From an uncultured Mycoplasmatota bacterium (GTDB lineage Bacteria; Bacillota_I; Bacilli_A; RF39; UBA660): 46,263 bases of DNA. The notes under the pieces are model-generated. The model did no database searches and was not told the origin of the DNA. It saw nothing but the letters and a program-made list of their open reading frames with translations. Numbering within the stretch: position 1 is the stretch's first letter; every line of letters begins with the position of its first letter. Positions 7,655-15,575 of this stretch are shown here, piece by piece. Location of the stretch: assembly GCA_900547465.1 (NCBI GenBank), contig URHJ01000008.1:1-46263 (forward strand). Direction: 5' to 3'. The position numbers and the translations under genes are program-made.

Positions 7655-7954
7655 ATGAAAAAAAGTTGTACAGAATGTACTAGATCTAAATATAGAACAG
7701 AAGAAGAAAAGAAAAAACTAACAAGAAGACTAAATATCATTTCAGGACAAATAAATGGAATCCAACAAATGATAGATGATGATAGATATTGTGACGATGT
7801 CTTAATTCAAATAGCTTCCGCAACTAATGCTCTAAAAAGTTTAGGTAACGAAATCTTAAAGAGCCATATGACATCATGCATGGTTGAAGATATTAAGAAT
7901 GATAAGTTAGAAGTTATAGATGATATCCTAGATTTATTTAGCAAAATAAAATAA
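7655..7954 (+). CDS. csoR: CsoR-type copper-sensing repressor
   Basis: A 99-residue, all-helical DUF156 (CsoR/RcnR) repressor. The family signature RRLNIISGQINGIQQMIDDDRYC is present. The Cu(I) ligands fit the C-H-C pattern of CsoR: Cys in RYC, then His and Cys in SHMTSC. Copper binding is known to release CsoR from its operator, de-repressing the copper genes behind it. It is first in an apparent seven-gene operon and lies 1 nt from the next gene. The start is uncertain: in-frame ATGs occur at 7637 (inside the -10 box, hence unlikely), 7649 and 7655. I chose 7655 because GGTG lies 6 nt upstream; 7649 would give a nearly leaderless message. Confidence 0.88.
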   Translation: MKKSCTECTRSKYRTEEEKKKLTRRLNIISGQINGIQQMIDDDRYCDDVLIQIASATNALKSLGNEILKSHMTSCMVEDIKNDKLEVIDDILDLFSKIK

Positions 7955-7955
7955 T

Positions 7956-9257
7956 ATGAAAAAAATATACGTAAAAATAGAAGGTATGCATTGTGCTCAC
8001 TGCAAAACTACATTAGAAAAGAACTTATTAAAAATAAAAAATATAAAAGAAGTAGAAATATCAAGTTCATCAGCATGCCTAACCTATACAAATACACTTA
8101 ATAAAAAATCAATAATTGATTGCGTAAATAAATTAGGATACTATACAAAAGAGGAATATATAACAGAAAATAAAGAAACTTTAGAACAAAATATAAAGTT
8201 AAAAGAGTTTATTATAATACTAATAACGATAGTAATTATTCTAACAATCAGTTACAAAATTCTTGGTTTTAATATCTTTAACATGATTCCAACAATAGAT
8301 AGTAAGTTAACTTATGGAATGCTTTTTATAACAGGACTTCTAACAAGTCTTCATTGTATTAGTATGTGTGGTGCCATAAATATGGTCGCGGTAATAAATC
8401 AAAATACAAATAAAAGATTAAAAAGTCCAATATTTTATAATTTAGGAAGAATAATATCCTACACACTGTTAGGTGCCTTCACCGGTTTAATAGGTAATAT
8501 TATTTCTATCAATAAAACAGTAATGGGAATTATTATAATTATGTCAGCTATAATTATGTTCTTTATGTCACTAAATATGTTAGGAGTACTCAACTTAAAG
8601 AACATAAAGTTTCCAAGAACAAAGGCAAAAGTAAAGAACCCATTTGTTATAGGCTTATTAAATGGATTAATGCCATGTGGACCACTTCAAGCCATGCAAG
8701 TTTATGCCTTATCAACATCAAGTCCTATAAAAGGAGCATTATCAATGCTGATCTTTGGACTGGGAACAGTTCCTCTAATGTTAACAACAGGAATAGTCTT
8801 AAATATTACAAAGGAAAAAACAAAGGTACTTTTAAATAAGATTGCCTCAGTTTTAATTTTAATATTATCAATAACAATGCTAAATAGAGGACTAACATCT
8901 TTAGAAATTAACATAGTAACACCATCAAATAATTACACAAATTATGAAAAAGCAACCATAAAGAAAAACTATCAAGTAGTAAAAATAAACTTAGATTATG
9001 ACAACTATAAAGATATTCTAGTACAAAAAGATATACCAGTAAAACTAATCATAAATGTTGAAAAAGACAAATTAACAGGATGCAACAATCAAATATTAAT
9101 AAATAAATTTGGAATCAAAAAAGATCTCCAAGAAGGTGAGAATATCATAGAATTCACTCCAAGTAAATTAGGTAATTACTCTTATACTTGTTGGATGAAT
9201 ATGATCAAAAATAATATCAAAGTAATAGATAACAAAAAATATTTCAAAGGAGAATAA
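7956..9257 (+). CDS. HMA-SafE/TauE-cupredoxin fusion, copper membrane protein
   Basis: A 433-residue three-part protein. Residues 1-70 are a heavy-metal-associated domain with GMHCAHC (Cys13, Cys16). Residues about 85-310 carry seven or so hydrophobic segments of the SafE/TauE-like (UreH/DsbD-transmembrane-like) fold, including LHCISMCG near 132-139 and LMPCGPLQAM near 238. Both Cys-containing motifs are typical of copper-related members. Residues about 330-425 look like an extracytoplasmic cupredoxin with GCNNQ near 374 and YTCWMNM near 410, giving Cys and Met ligands. Together these suggest copper capture and delivery or export across the membrane. It is immediately downstream of csoR and 2 nt from copA. 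A sulfite exporter role is unlikely given the copper context. Confidence 0.8.
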   Translation: MKKIYVKIEGMHCAHCKTTLEKNLLKIKNIKEVEISSSSACLTYTNTLNKKSIIDCVNKLGYYTKEEYITENKETLEQNIKLKEFIIILITIVIILTISYKILGFNIFNMIPTIDSKLTYGMLFITGLLTSLHCISMCGAINMVAVINQNTNKRLKSPIFYNLGRIISYTLLGAFTGLIGNIISINKTVMGIIIIMSAIIMFFMSLNMLGVLNLKNIKFPRTKAKVKNPFVIGLLNGLMPCGPLQAMQVYALSTSSPIKGALSMLIFGLGTVPLMLTTGIVLNITKEKTKVLLNKIASVLILILSITMLNRGLTSLEINIVTPSNNYTNYEKATIKKNYQVVKINLDYDNYKDILVQKDIPVKLIINVEKDKLTGCNNQILINKFGIKKDLQEGENIIEFTPSKLGNYSYTCWMNMIKNNIKVIDNKKYFKGE

Positions 9258-9259
9258 CG

Positions 9260-11464
9260 ATGAAAAAAGTAATTTTAAGTATAGGAAATATGAGTTGTAG
9301 TGCCTGTTCCAGTGGACTTGAGAAATACTTAAATAAGCAAAAAGGCGTCGTTAGCGCCTACGTCAATCTAGTATTAGCTCAAGCCAGTATTGAATACGAT
9401 GATACTTTAACAATAGATGATTTAAATCGTTTTGTAAAAGAAGCAGGTTTTGAAAGTTACGGAGTATACGATCCTAAAAAAGAAATAAAGAAAAAAGATA
9501 GTAAAAAAGTACTAATCATATTTGGACTTTTATCATTACTAATCCTATATATATCTATGTCCCATATGGTAGGTTTAAAAACGATTTCCTACCTAAATAT
9601 GAAGGATTATCCAATAAATTACTCACTATGCCTTTTAATATTAACCATACCTTTCTTAATATATGGAAAAGATATTATAAAAAATGGATTCAAAAACTTA
9701 ATCCATAAAACTCCCAATATGGATACATTAGTAACAATAGGAGTCTTATCCAGTCTTATTTATAGTATACTATCAACAATAATGGTTATCCTAGGAAATA
9801 ATAATTATGTAGAAAATCTATACTATGAATCAGTTTGTATTGTAATATATTTTATAAAAATAGGAAAATACGTTGATCAAAAAAGTAAAAATAAAACAAA
9901 AGAAGCATTACAAGAGTTAGTAACAATAACTCCCGAAAAAGCTCTTTTAAAAACAGAGGATAAGCTAACAAAAGTAACTATAGATCAAATAAAAAAAGAT
10001 GATATTTTAGTATGCAAACCAGGAATGAAAATAGCAGTAGATGGTAAAGTGATATCAGGAAAAACTCATTTAGATGAAGCTTTCATAACAGGAGAATCTT
10101 ATCCTAAAAAGAAAGAAGTAGGAGACAAAGTAATCGCAGGAAGCCTAAATATAGATGGATACATTGAATATAAGGCTGAAAAAATAGGAAAAGATTCCAC
10201 AATATCAGAAGTTGTAAGACTAGTAGTAGAAGCAAGCAACACAAAGTCACCAATTGCTAAGATAGCTGATAAAGTAAGTGGTATTTTTGTTCCAACGATC
10301 ATAATAATTGCTCTTCTAACTTTAATTGCATACATATTTGTTAGCAAAGATATTAGTATAGCTCTAACCCATTTCATAACTGTTTTAGTAGTTGCGTGTC
10401 CCTGTGCTTTAGGACTTTCTACTCCTCTTGCTATAATAATCAGTGAAGGATTATGTGCTAAAAATGGTATCATTGTAAAAACAAGTGAAACTTTAGAAAA
10501 TGCACCTAAAATAGATACAATCGTTTTTGATAAAACAGGGACACTTACATATGGTAATTTAAGTATCAGTAAACTATATAATTACAGCGAACTATTAGAC
10601 GATGATATATTAAGATTAACCGCAAGTTTAGAAGCAAAATCAACTCACCCAATTGCTACTGCATTCCAAGATATAAAAACAAATAAAAATGTAGATGATT
10701 TCAAAATTATCGAGGGAATAGGCTTAGAAGGTAAAATGGATAAAAATAAATATTACTTGGGAAATAGTAAAATATTAAATAAATTAAAAATAGAAAATGA
10801 ATATCAAAAGGATGAAAACAAACTAAAAGAATCAGGCAACAGTATCATTTATGTAATAGAAAACAATAAAGTACTTGCATTAATTGGTGTAAAAGATATA
10901 ATAAGACCTAGTGCCAAAGAGGCAATAAAAGAGTTAAAAAGATTAGACAAAGAAGTAATTATGTTAACAGGTGATAATAAAGAAACTGCAACTAAAATAG
11001 CTAAAGAACTAGGCATAGACAATATTATTTCTAATGTCATGCCAAAAGAAAAAACAAATGAAATAAAAAAACTCTTAAATGATAATAAAAAAGTAATGAT
11101 GATAGGTGATGGAATAAATGATGCTCCAAGTCTCAAAACTGCAAGTATAGGAGTTTCGATCTCTAGTGGAACAGATATAGCTACTAATTCCGCAGACATA
11201 ATTTTAATGAATAATAATTTGATAAGTTTACTTAACTTGTTAAAAATAAGTAAGAAAACAATTTTAAATATTAAGGAAAACTTATTTTGGGCTTTTTTCT
11301 ATAATATTTGTATGATTCCAGTCGCAACAGGGCTTCTTTCAGCTAAAGGAATAGTTATGAATCCGATGATCGCTGCATTTGCAATGACTGCCAGTAGCCT
11401 AACTGTTACAATTAATGCATTAAGATTAAAAAAAATAAAATTAAGGAGAATAGAAAATGTTTAA
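9260..11464 (+). CDS. copA: Copper-exporting P1B-type ATPase
   Basis: A 734-residue Cu(I) P-type ATPase that pumps copper out of the cytoplasm. Visible motifs in order: one N-terminal HMA domain with GNMSCSAC (Cys13, Cys16), the TGES actuator loop (about 278), the transmembrane CPC copper site in ACPCALG (about 380), the DKTGT phosphorylation site (Asp about 424), the P1B-specific HP dipeptide in THPIA (about 462), and the GDGINDAP hinge (about 616). Length and eight predicted membrane helices suit CopA with a single HMA domain. Two further HMA proteins flank it. It overlaps copZ by 8 nt and shares the csoR operon, so copper-induced expression is expected. Confidence 0.95.
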   Translation: MKKVILSIGNMSCSACSSGLEKYLNKQKGVVSAYVNLVLAQASIEYDDTLTIDDLNRFVKEAGFESYGVYDPKKEIKKKDSKKVLIIFGLLSLLILYISMSHMVGLKTISYLNMKDYPINYSLCLLILTIPFLIYGKDIIKNGFKNLIHKTPNMDTLVTIGVLSSLIYSILSTIMVILGNNNYVENLYYESVCIVIYFIKIGKYVDQKSKNKTKEALQELVTITPEKALLKTEDKLTKVTIDQIKKDDILVCKPGMKIAVDGKVISGKTHLDEAFITGESYPKKKEVGDKVIAGSLNIDGYIEYKAEKIGKDSTISEVVRLVVEASNTKSPIAKIADKVSGIFVPTIIIIALLTLIAYIFVSKDISIALTHFITVLVVACPCALGLSTPLAIIISEGLCAKNGIIVKTSETLENAPKIDTIVFDKTGTLTYGNLSISKLYNYSELLDDDILRLTASLEAKSTHPIATAFQDIKTNKNVDDFKIIEGIGLEGKMDKNKYYLGNSKILNKLKIENEYQKDENKLKESGNSIIYVIENNKVLALIGVKDIIRPSAKEAIKELKRLDKEVIMLTGDNKETATKIAKELGIDNIISNVMPKEKTNEIKKLLNDNKKVMMIGDGINDAPSLKTASIGVSISSGTDIATNSADIILMNNNLISLLNLLKISKKTILNIKENLFWAFFYNICMIPVATGLLSAKGIVMNPMIAAFAMTASSLTVTINALRLKKIKLRRIENV

Positions 11465-11684
11465 TAAGAAAATAAATAAGACAATATTAGTAGATAATAT
11501 GAGTTGTGCACATTGTGCAGAAAAGGTAAGAAAAAACTTAGAACAAATACAAAATGTAAGTAAAGTAAAAGTAAATTTAGATAAAAAAGAATTAGTAATA
11601 ACTTCTAAAGAACCTATAGATCTAAATCAAGTAAAAAATATAATAGAAAGCTTAGATTATAAATATATAGGAGAAAAAGAATGA
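11457..11684 (+). CDS. copZ: Copper chaperone
   Basis: A 75-residue stand-alone HMA domain with MSCAHC (Cys18, Cys21) and the usual beta-alpha-beta-beta-alpha-beta pattern ending in SLDYKYIGEKE. Soluble CopZ proteins carry Cu(I) to the HMA domain of CopA. The start overlaps copA by 8 nt with AAGGAG upstream (in AATTAAGGAGAATAGAAA). The stop overlaps the next gene by 4 nt, so translation is coupled on both sides. Confidence 0.92.
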   Translation: MFNKKINKTILVDNMSCAHCAEKVRKNLEQIQNVSKVKVNLDKKELVITSKEPIDLNQVKNIIESLDYKYIGEKE

Positions 11685-12172
11685 AAAAAATACTAATAGT
11701 AATTTTAGCCATAACTTCAGTTTTTTGTCTAACAGGTTGTAATAAAAAAGCTGAAAACCAAGAAGAAAAAGTAACTAATAAGTTTGAAAACGCCAAAGTA
11801 GAAGGAGAAAATGTTATAATTAATACAAACTCTATTACTAAGACCGCAACATTTGTAAATTACAAAGTAGATGATATAACAATCCAATTTATTGTAGTAA
11901 AAAGAAGCGATGGTACAATAGGAATAGCATTCAATACATGCCAAGCTTGTAATCCAAGTCCAAACGCATATTTTATTCAAAAAGGTGATTATTTTGAATG
12001 CCAAAATTGTGGAAATAGGTTTACAATAGATCAAATAGGAAAAGAAAGTGGTGGTTGTAATCCAGCACCAGTAGAAGAATATAGGGAAGCAAATGGTAAA
12101 ATAATTATGTCAAAAGAATATGTTGATAGTTATAAAACAAAGTTTGAAAAATGGGATGGACCAACAGAATAA
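11681..12172 (+). CDS. DUF2318 cysteine-rich lipoprotein
   Basis: A 163-residue lipoprotein. A hydrophobic signal ends in the lipobox LTGC (Cys20), so the mature protein should be anchored outside the membrane. The folded part has TCQACNPSP, FECQNCGNRF and SGGCNPAP. This is the Cys arrangement of DUF2318, the FtrD-like domain found in iron and copper uptake or redox systems. Four or more of these Cys could bind a metal or Fe-S-like centre. In this operon it follows copZ with a 4-nt overlap, so handling of extracytoplasmic copper or a partner role for the cupredoxin fusion is inferred. Its exact reaction is not known. Confidence 0.8.
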   Translation: MKKILIVILAITSVFCLTGCNKKAENQEEKVTNKFENAKVEGENVIINTNSITKTATFVNYKVDDITIQFIVVKRSDGTIGIAFNTCQACNPSPNAYFIQKGDYFECQNCGNRFTIDQIGKESGGCNPAPVEEYREANGKIIMSKEYVDSYKTKFEKWDGPTE

Positions 12173-12185
12173 TAGGAAGTGATAA

Positions 12186-13319
12186 ATGGTTTATTTAGAT
12201 TATGCTGCAGCAACTCCAACTGATGAAGAAGTATTAAATGAATTTGTAAAAGCAACAAAAAAATACTATGCAAATCCAAATTCAAATCATAAGTTAGGAA
12301 TGGAAGCCAAAGATGCGATAGATAGATCAACCGAAAAAATAGCCAAAAACTTAAATGTTTCACCAGAAGAAATAATCTATACCTCAGGAGCAAGTGAGAC
12401 TAACAATTTAGTTATCAAAGGTATTTGTGAAAGATATAAAGCAAGAGGTAAACACATCTTAATAAGCAGCTTAGAACATAATTCTATAACTGCTGCCGCA
12501 ACAAAAATGCAGGAACAAGGTTTTGAAGTAGAACTCCTTCCTATAACAAAAGAAGGATATATCGATTTAGAAGTATTAAAAAATATGCTTAGAGATGATA
12601 CAATCTTAGTAAGTGCCTGCACTGTTGATAGTGAACTAGGCTTAAAACAACCAATAGAAGAAATAGGAAAAATATTAAAAAAATATCCAAATTGTTACTT
12701 CCATACTGATGCATCACAGTCAATTGGCAAGATAAAAACAGATTATCAAGATGTAGATTTAATAACTATAACTCCCCATAAGTTTTATGGACTTAATGGA
12801 ATAGGAATCTTAGTAAAAAGAAAAAATGTCAGCTTAATTCCACAAATAAATGGTGGAAAATCAACTACAATCTATAGAAGCGGAACACCATGTCTTGCTG
12901 ATATTATAGCAACCAGTAAAGCTCTTGATATAGCACTTAAAAATGAACAATCAAGATATGAGTATATACTAAAGTTAAATGAAATGGTAAGAAGCGCATT
13001 AGAAAAGTATGAACATGTTCAAATTAATAGTACCAAAAACTCAATACCACACACCCTAAACTTCAGTTTAAAGAAAATAAACTCTCTAAAACTACAACAA
13101 AAACTAGAAGAACATGACATATATGTCTCAACAAAAACATCTTGCTGTCCTCTAAATACACCATCAAAACTTGTATACGCACTAACTAAAGATAAGGGAC
13201 TATCATCATCGTCAATCAGAATAAGTTTCTCCTACTTAACTACACAACAAGAAGTAGAAGAATTTTTAAAAGTGTTTGACACAATATATAAGGAGTATGA
13301 ACAAAATGGAAAAATATAA
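12186..13319 (+). CDS. Cysteine desulfurase (NifS/IscS family)
   Basis: A 377-residue PLP enzyme converting cysteine to alanine with a persulfide on the enzyme. The family start YLDYAAATP is clear. Further motifs are SGASETNNL (about 66), EHNS, HTDASQSIGK (about 176-185, with the Asp that pairs with PLP nitrogen), and TPHKFYG with the Schiff-base Lys (about 201). The active Cys lies in KTSCCPL (about 320), in a short loop like the group II-leaning NifS-like enzymes found beside ThiI or TtcA. It overlaps the TtcA-like gene by 14 nt, so it is the likely sulfur donor for that tRNA thiolase. The ribosome site is AGGAAGTG before ATG 12186. Confidence 0.88.
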   Translation: MVYLDYAAATPTDEEVLNEFVKATKKYYANPNSNHKLGMEAKDAIDRSTEKIAKNLNVSPEEIIYTSGASETNNLVIKGICERYKARGKHILISSLEHNSITAAATKMQEQGFEVELLPITKEGYIDLEVLKNMLRDDTILVSACTVDSELGLKQPIEEIGKILKKYPNCYFHTDASQSIGKIKTDYQDVDLITITPHKFYGLNGIGILVKRKNVSLIPQINGGKSTTIYRSGTPCLADIIATSKALDIALKNEQSRYEYILKLNEMVRSALEKYEHVQINSTKNSIPHTLNFSLKKINSLKLQQKLEEHDIYVSTKTSCCPLNTPSKLVYALTKDKGLSSSSIRISFSYLTTQQEVEEFLKVFDTIYKEYEQNGKI

Positions 13320-14142
13320 AGAAATAGAAAGAAGCATAATAAAAAAATATCGCAAAGATATTTGGAGCAAATTTATCAAAGCCGTTCAAGAATATGAACT
13401 AATCAAAGAAAATGATAAAATTATGGTTTGTATAAGTGGTGGTAAAGACTCATTTTTACTTGCTAAATGTATTCAAGAATTACAACGTCATGGAAAAGTA
13501 AAATTTGAAGCTAGATACGTTGTTATGGATCCAGGATATAATGAATATAATAGAGACTTTATCATAGACAATGCCAAAATATTAAATGTACCCATAGAAA
13601 TCTTTAATAGTGATATTTTTGATATAGTTGAAAAGATAGAAAAAAGTCCTTGTTATTTATGTGCCAGAATGAGAAGAGGCTTTTTATATAATAAGGCTCA
13701 AGAACTAGGTTGCAATAAAATAGCACTGGGACATCACTTTAACGATGTTATAGAAACAACACTTCTTTCAATGTTATATGGCTCTGAAATAAAAACTATG
13801 ATGCCAAAACTTCATAGTGATAACTTTGAAGGAATCGAATTAATAAGACCGTTATACATGGTAAAAGAAGAATCAATAATATCTTGGAGAAACACCAATG
13901 ATTTAACATTTATAAATTGTGCATGCCGTTTCACAGAAGGTTGTTCTCTAGTAAATGATGGAACTAGTAAAAGAAAAGAAGTAAAAGAATTAATAAAAAA
14001 TCTAAAAAAAGTCAATAAAAATGCAGATTATAATATTTTTAAAAGTCTAGATAATATTAACTTAGATTGTGTATTAGGTACTAAAAAATATGGAGAATAT
14101 AAAAGCTTTCTAGAAGATTATGACAACAAAAAAGGCATTTAG
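13306..14142 (+). CDS. TtcA-like tRNA thiolation enzyme
   Basis: A 278-residue PP-loop ATPase of the TtcA/TilS superfamily. The ATP loop ISGGKDSFLLA is at about 43-53. CYLCARMRRGFLY (about 116-119) and a C-terminal set CACRFTEGC (about 205-213) provide the Cys residues that hold the Fe-S cluster in TtcA. LGHHFNDVIETTLLSMLYG is the TtcA signature after them. The family makes 2-thiocytidine at tRNA position 32 using sulfur from a cysteine desulfurase, here the overlapping upstream gene. ATG 13306 was chosen with AAGGAG 10 nt upstream. Its presence at the end of a copper operon is unusual. The substrate tRNA is not provable from sequence. Confidence 0.8.
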   Translation: MEKYKEIERSIIKKYRKDIWSKFIKAVQEYELIKENDKIMVCISGGKDSFLLAKCIQELQRHGKVKFEARYVVMDPGYNEYNRDFIIDNAKILNVPIEIFNSDIFDIVEKIEKSPCYLCARMRRGFLYNKAQELGCNKIALGHHFNDVIETTLLSMLYGSEIKTMMPKLHSDNFEGIELIRPLYMVKEESIISWRNTNDLTFINCACRFTEGCSLVNDGTSKRKEVKELIKNLKKVNKNADYNIFKSLDNINLDCVLGTKKYGEYKSFLEDYDNKKGI

Positions 14143-14203
14143 ACTACTCCCTAAATGCCGATCTATATACAGGGGATCTTTACTAAACCTGTAAACCTTC
14201 CCC
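14134..14203 (+). other. Structured 3' UTR of the copper operon
   Basis: A perfect 9-bp hairpin, GGCATTTAG (14134-14142, including the TtcA-like gene's stop) with CTAAATGCC (14151-14159), has no T run after it. Next come two mutually exclusive pairings: ACAGG (14169-14173) with CCTGT (14188-14192), or GGGGA (14172-14176) with TCCCC (14199-14203). It looks like a folded RNA element, but it matches no riboswitch I recognise. Confidence 0.4.
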
Positions 14204-14266
14204 ACTAATATAATATGACAAAATGCAAAAAATATACATAAAATTTAAAAAAATATAAATAAGTGC

Positions 14267-14293
14267 AAAGATATCAAAAGTATATCTTTTTTT
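14267..14293 (+). terminator. Terminator of the copper/sulfur operon
   Basis: AAAGATAT (14267-14274), 7-nt loop, ATATCTTT (14282-14289) and a continued T run. Confidence 0.8.
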
Positions 14294-14485
14294 ATACTAA
14301 ATAATGCTTCCAAAATTGATAGTTGTAACTTAAAATTTCTATGATGATTTATCAGAAAAAATATCAATTTGTTAGTATTTTGATATAGATTATTAATAAT
14401 TGTGTAATAAGAAATTATTAAAAAGGAAATTAGAATTAAGTCACAATAACTATTGTAAACTATATGTAAAATTATAGCACATTAC

Positions 14486-14515
14486 TTGCTAAATTAACTA
14501 TATATGCTGTACAAT
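14486..14515 (+). promoter_or_regulatory. SigA-type promoter for WXG100 genes
   Basis: TTGCTA (14486-14491), 18 nt, TACAAT (14510-14515). The predicted leader to the first WXG100 start is about 45 nt. Confidence 0.55.
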
Positions 14516-14566
14516 GTAACCATAAGAGGATACTCTTAAAATATATAAAGATGGGAGGATATCAAT

Positions 14567-14872
14567 ATGGCTTTTAATATGAAAGAAGCAACGTATGGTA
14601 GAGATCGAGGAGGGATTAGTGGATTAATAACTGATTACAATAATGATTTAGCAAACCTAAGAACTAGATTAACTGGTGATAAGTATCAACAATTGCTATC
14701 TACTATTGATGCGAATTGGTCAGGTGCTGATGCAGATAGCTTTAAAAAAGCAATTGAAACTGAAATTAAAAACGTAAAATCACAAATTGACACTTATCAA
14801 CGAAAAATTGGAGAGACATTAAACCAAAGTTATAGCGATTTCATTAAATTTCAATCTGGTAACAAATTTTAA
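14567..14872 (+). CDS. WXG100-family secreted protein
   Basis: A 101-residue helical protein with the hairpin-turn motif WSG at Trp51, flanked by two long helices, as in WXG100 (ESAT-6-like) proteins. A C-terminal YSDFI near residue 89 could serve as the export tail motif (YxxxD/E type). Such proteins are exported as helical dimers by the EssC ATPase, here encoded divergently about 700 nt away. The ribosome site GGGAGG lies 9 nt before ATG 14567. It is probably co-transcribed with the next gene (28-nt gap). Confidence 0.88.
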   Translation: MAFNMKEATYGRDRGGISGLITDYNNDLANLRTRLTGDKYQQLLSTIDANWSGADADSFKKAIETEIKNVKSQIDTYQRKIGETLNQSYSDFIKFQSGNKF

Positions 14873-14900
14873 ATATAATTTTATATAAAGGAGTGATATT

Positions 14901-15209
14901 ATGGCAGTAGGTATAAACGCAAATGGTATTCAAAAAATAAAGTCAGCTATGGAAGATTATAGAAAAGATATTTATATTCATAATAATATAGCAGCAACTA
15001 ATGCAAAATTAACCGCAGCTTTTAAAGGTACTAATATAGAATCTCAAGTAAAATCATTAGCTAAACAGGTAGTGACAGAGATTGACAATTCTATGCAAAC
15101 AATAATGAAGGATTTTGAATCTAAAATATCAAACGTAGCTGAGAACTACAAAAAGAATGATTTATCTGAATCAGTAGTTAGCGAAGCTATAAAATCAATT
15201 AAAAGTTAA
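14901..15209 (+). CDS. WXG100-like partner with FKG turn
   Basis: A 102-residue all-helical protein of WXG100 length. At the expected turn it has FKG (residues 41-43) instead of WxG. The helix after it is amphipathic (ESQVKSLAKQVVTEIDNSMQTIMKDFESK). It probably pairs with the preceding WXG100 protein as a heterodimer; heterodimers with one degenerate partner are known in type VII systems. The ribosome site AAGGAGTG lies before ATG 14901. An intrinsic terminator follows within 15-40 nt. Confidence 0.7.
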   Translation: MAVGINANGIQKIKSAMEDYRKDIYIHNNIAATNAKLTAAFKGTNIESQVKSLAKQVVTEIDNSMQTIMKDFESKISNVAENYKKNDLSESVVSEAIKSIKS

Positions 15210-15222
15210 TTATCATAAAAAT

Positions 15223-15246
15223 GATCTTTTATAGATCTTTTTTTTT
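15223..15246 (+). terminator. Terminator after WXG100 pair
   Basis: GATCT (15223-15227), short loop, AGATC (15233-15237), then nine T. The stem is short but the T run is long. Confidence 0.7.
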
Positions 15247-15294
15247 CGACAATTTGACAAATTAAATACAATGTTCATATAAATCTTCATCAAA

Positions 15295-15317
15295 CAAAAA
15301 GATTGCTAAATGCAATC
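15295..15317 (-). terminator. Terminator of EssC-EsaB transcript
   Basis: On the minus strand, GATTGC and GCAATC (15301-15306 with 15312-15317) form a 6-bp stem with a 5-nt loop. A T run continues left of 15301. It directly follows the EsaB stop. Confidence 0.75.
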
Positions 15318-15575
15318 CTAACTTATAAGTACCAATCTAGTTCCATTTCTAATATTAGTATTAATTAATAATTTATCAGACAAATACATTTCTAACGTAT
15401 CAACGTTGTATAGAGAATTGGATTTAGATTGAGGTAATTCACCATTTGATAATTCAAAAATAGCCTCATTTAATAAATTAATAATATTTCCTATCTTTTT
15501 ATTTATAGGCAAGTAAATTTGATATGTTTTATCTATTTCTGGAACAATTAATTCTACTAAGACTTTATTTTTAAT
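15318..15575 (-). CDS. EsaB/YukD-like ubiquitin-fold protein
   Basis: About 85 residues of beta-grasp type: NKVLVELIVPEIDKTYQIYLPINK, then a helix, then the ending MYLSDKLLINTNIRNGTRLVLIS. That ending is the characteristic 'L..N.I+NG..LvLi' tail of YukD/EsaB. EsaB is a small regulator or component of Firmicute type VII secretion. The start is unclear. The best ribosome site (GAAGGTGG) sits inside the end of essC and points to an ATT codon at 15575. GTG 15584 and TTG 15605 are in-frame alternatives with poorer spacing. It overlaps essC by a few bases and shares its transcript. Confidence 0.75.
   Translation of the reverse strand: MKNKVLVELIVPEIDKTYQIYLPINKKIGNIINLLNEAIFELSNGELPQSKSNSLYNVDTLEMYLSDKLLINTNIRNGTRLVLIS

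Larger units (their letters stand above)
14143..14566. other. Intergenic region without a gene (424 nt)
   Basis: From left to right it holds the structured 3' UTR, an intrinsic terminator at 14267-14293, about 190 nt of featureless AT-rich sequence, and the WXG100 promoter at 14486-14515. No coding frame is convincing. Confidence 0.65.

Noticed and set aside
14160..14205. A preQ1 or similar small riboswitch
   Set aside because: It lies in a 3' UTR before a terminator, and the conserved bases of known small riboswitches are not seen.
14143..14566. A missed LXG toxin or immunity gene next to the type VII genes
   Set aside because: All six frames are broken by frequent stops, and the region contains terminator and promoter signals instead.
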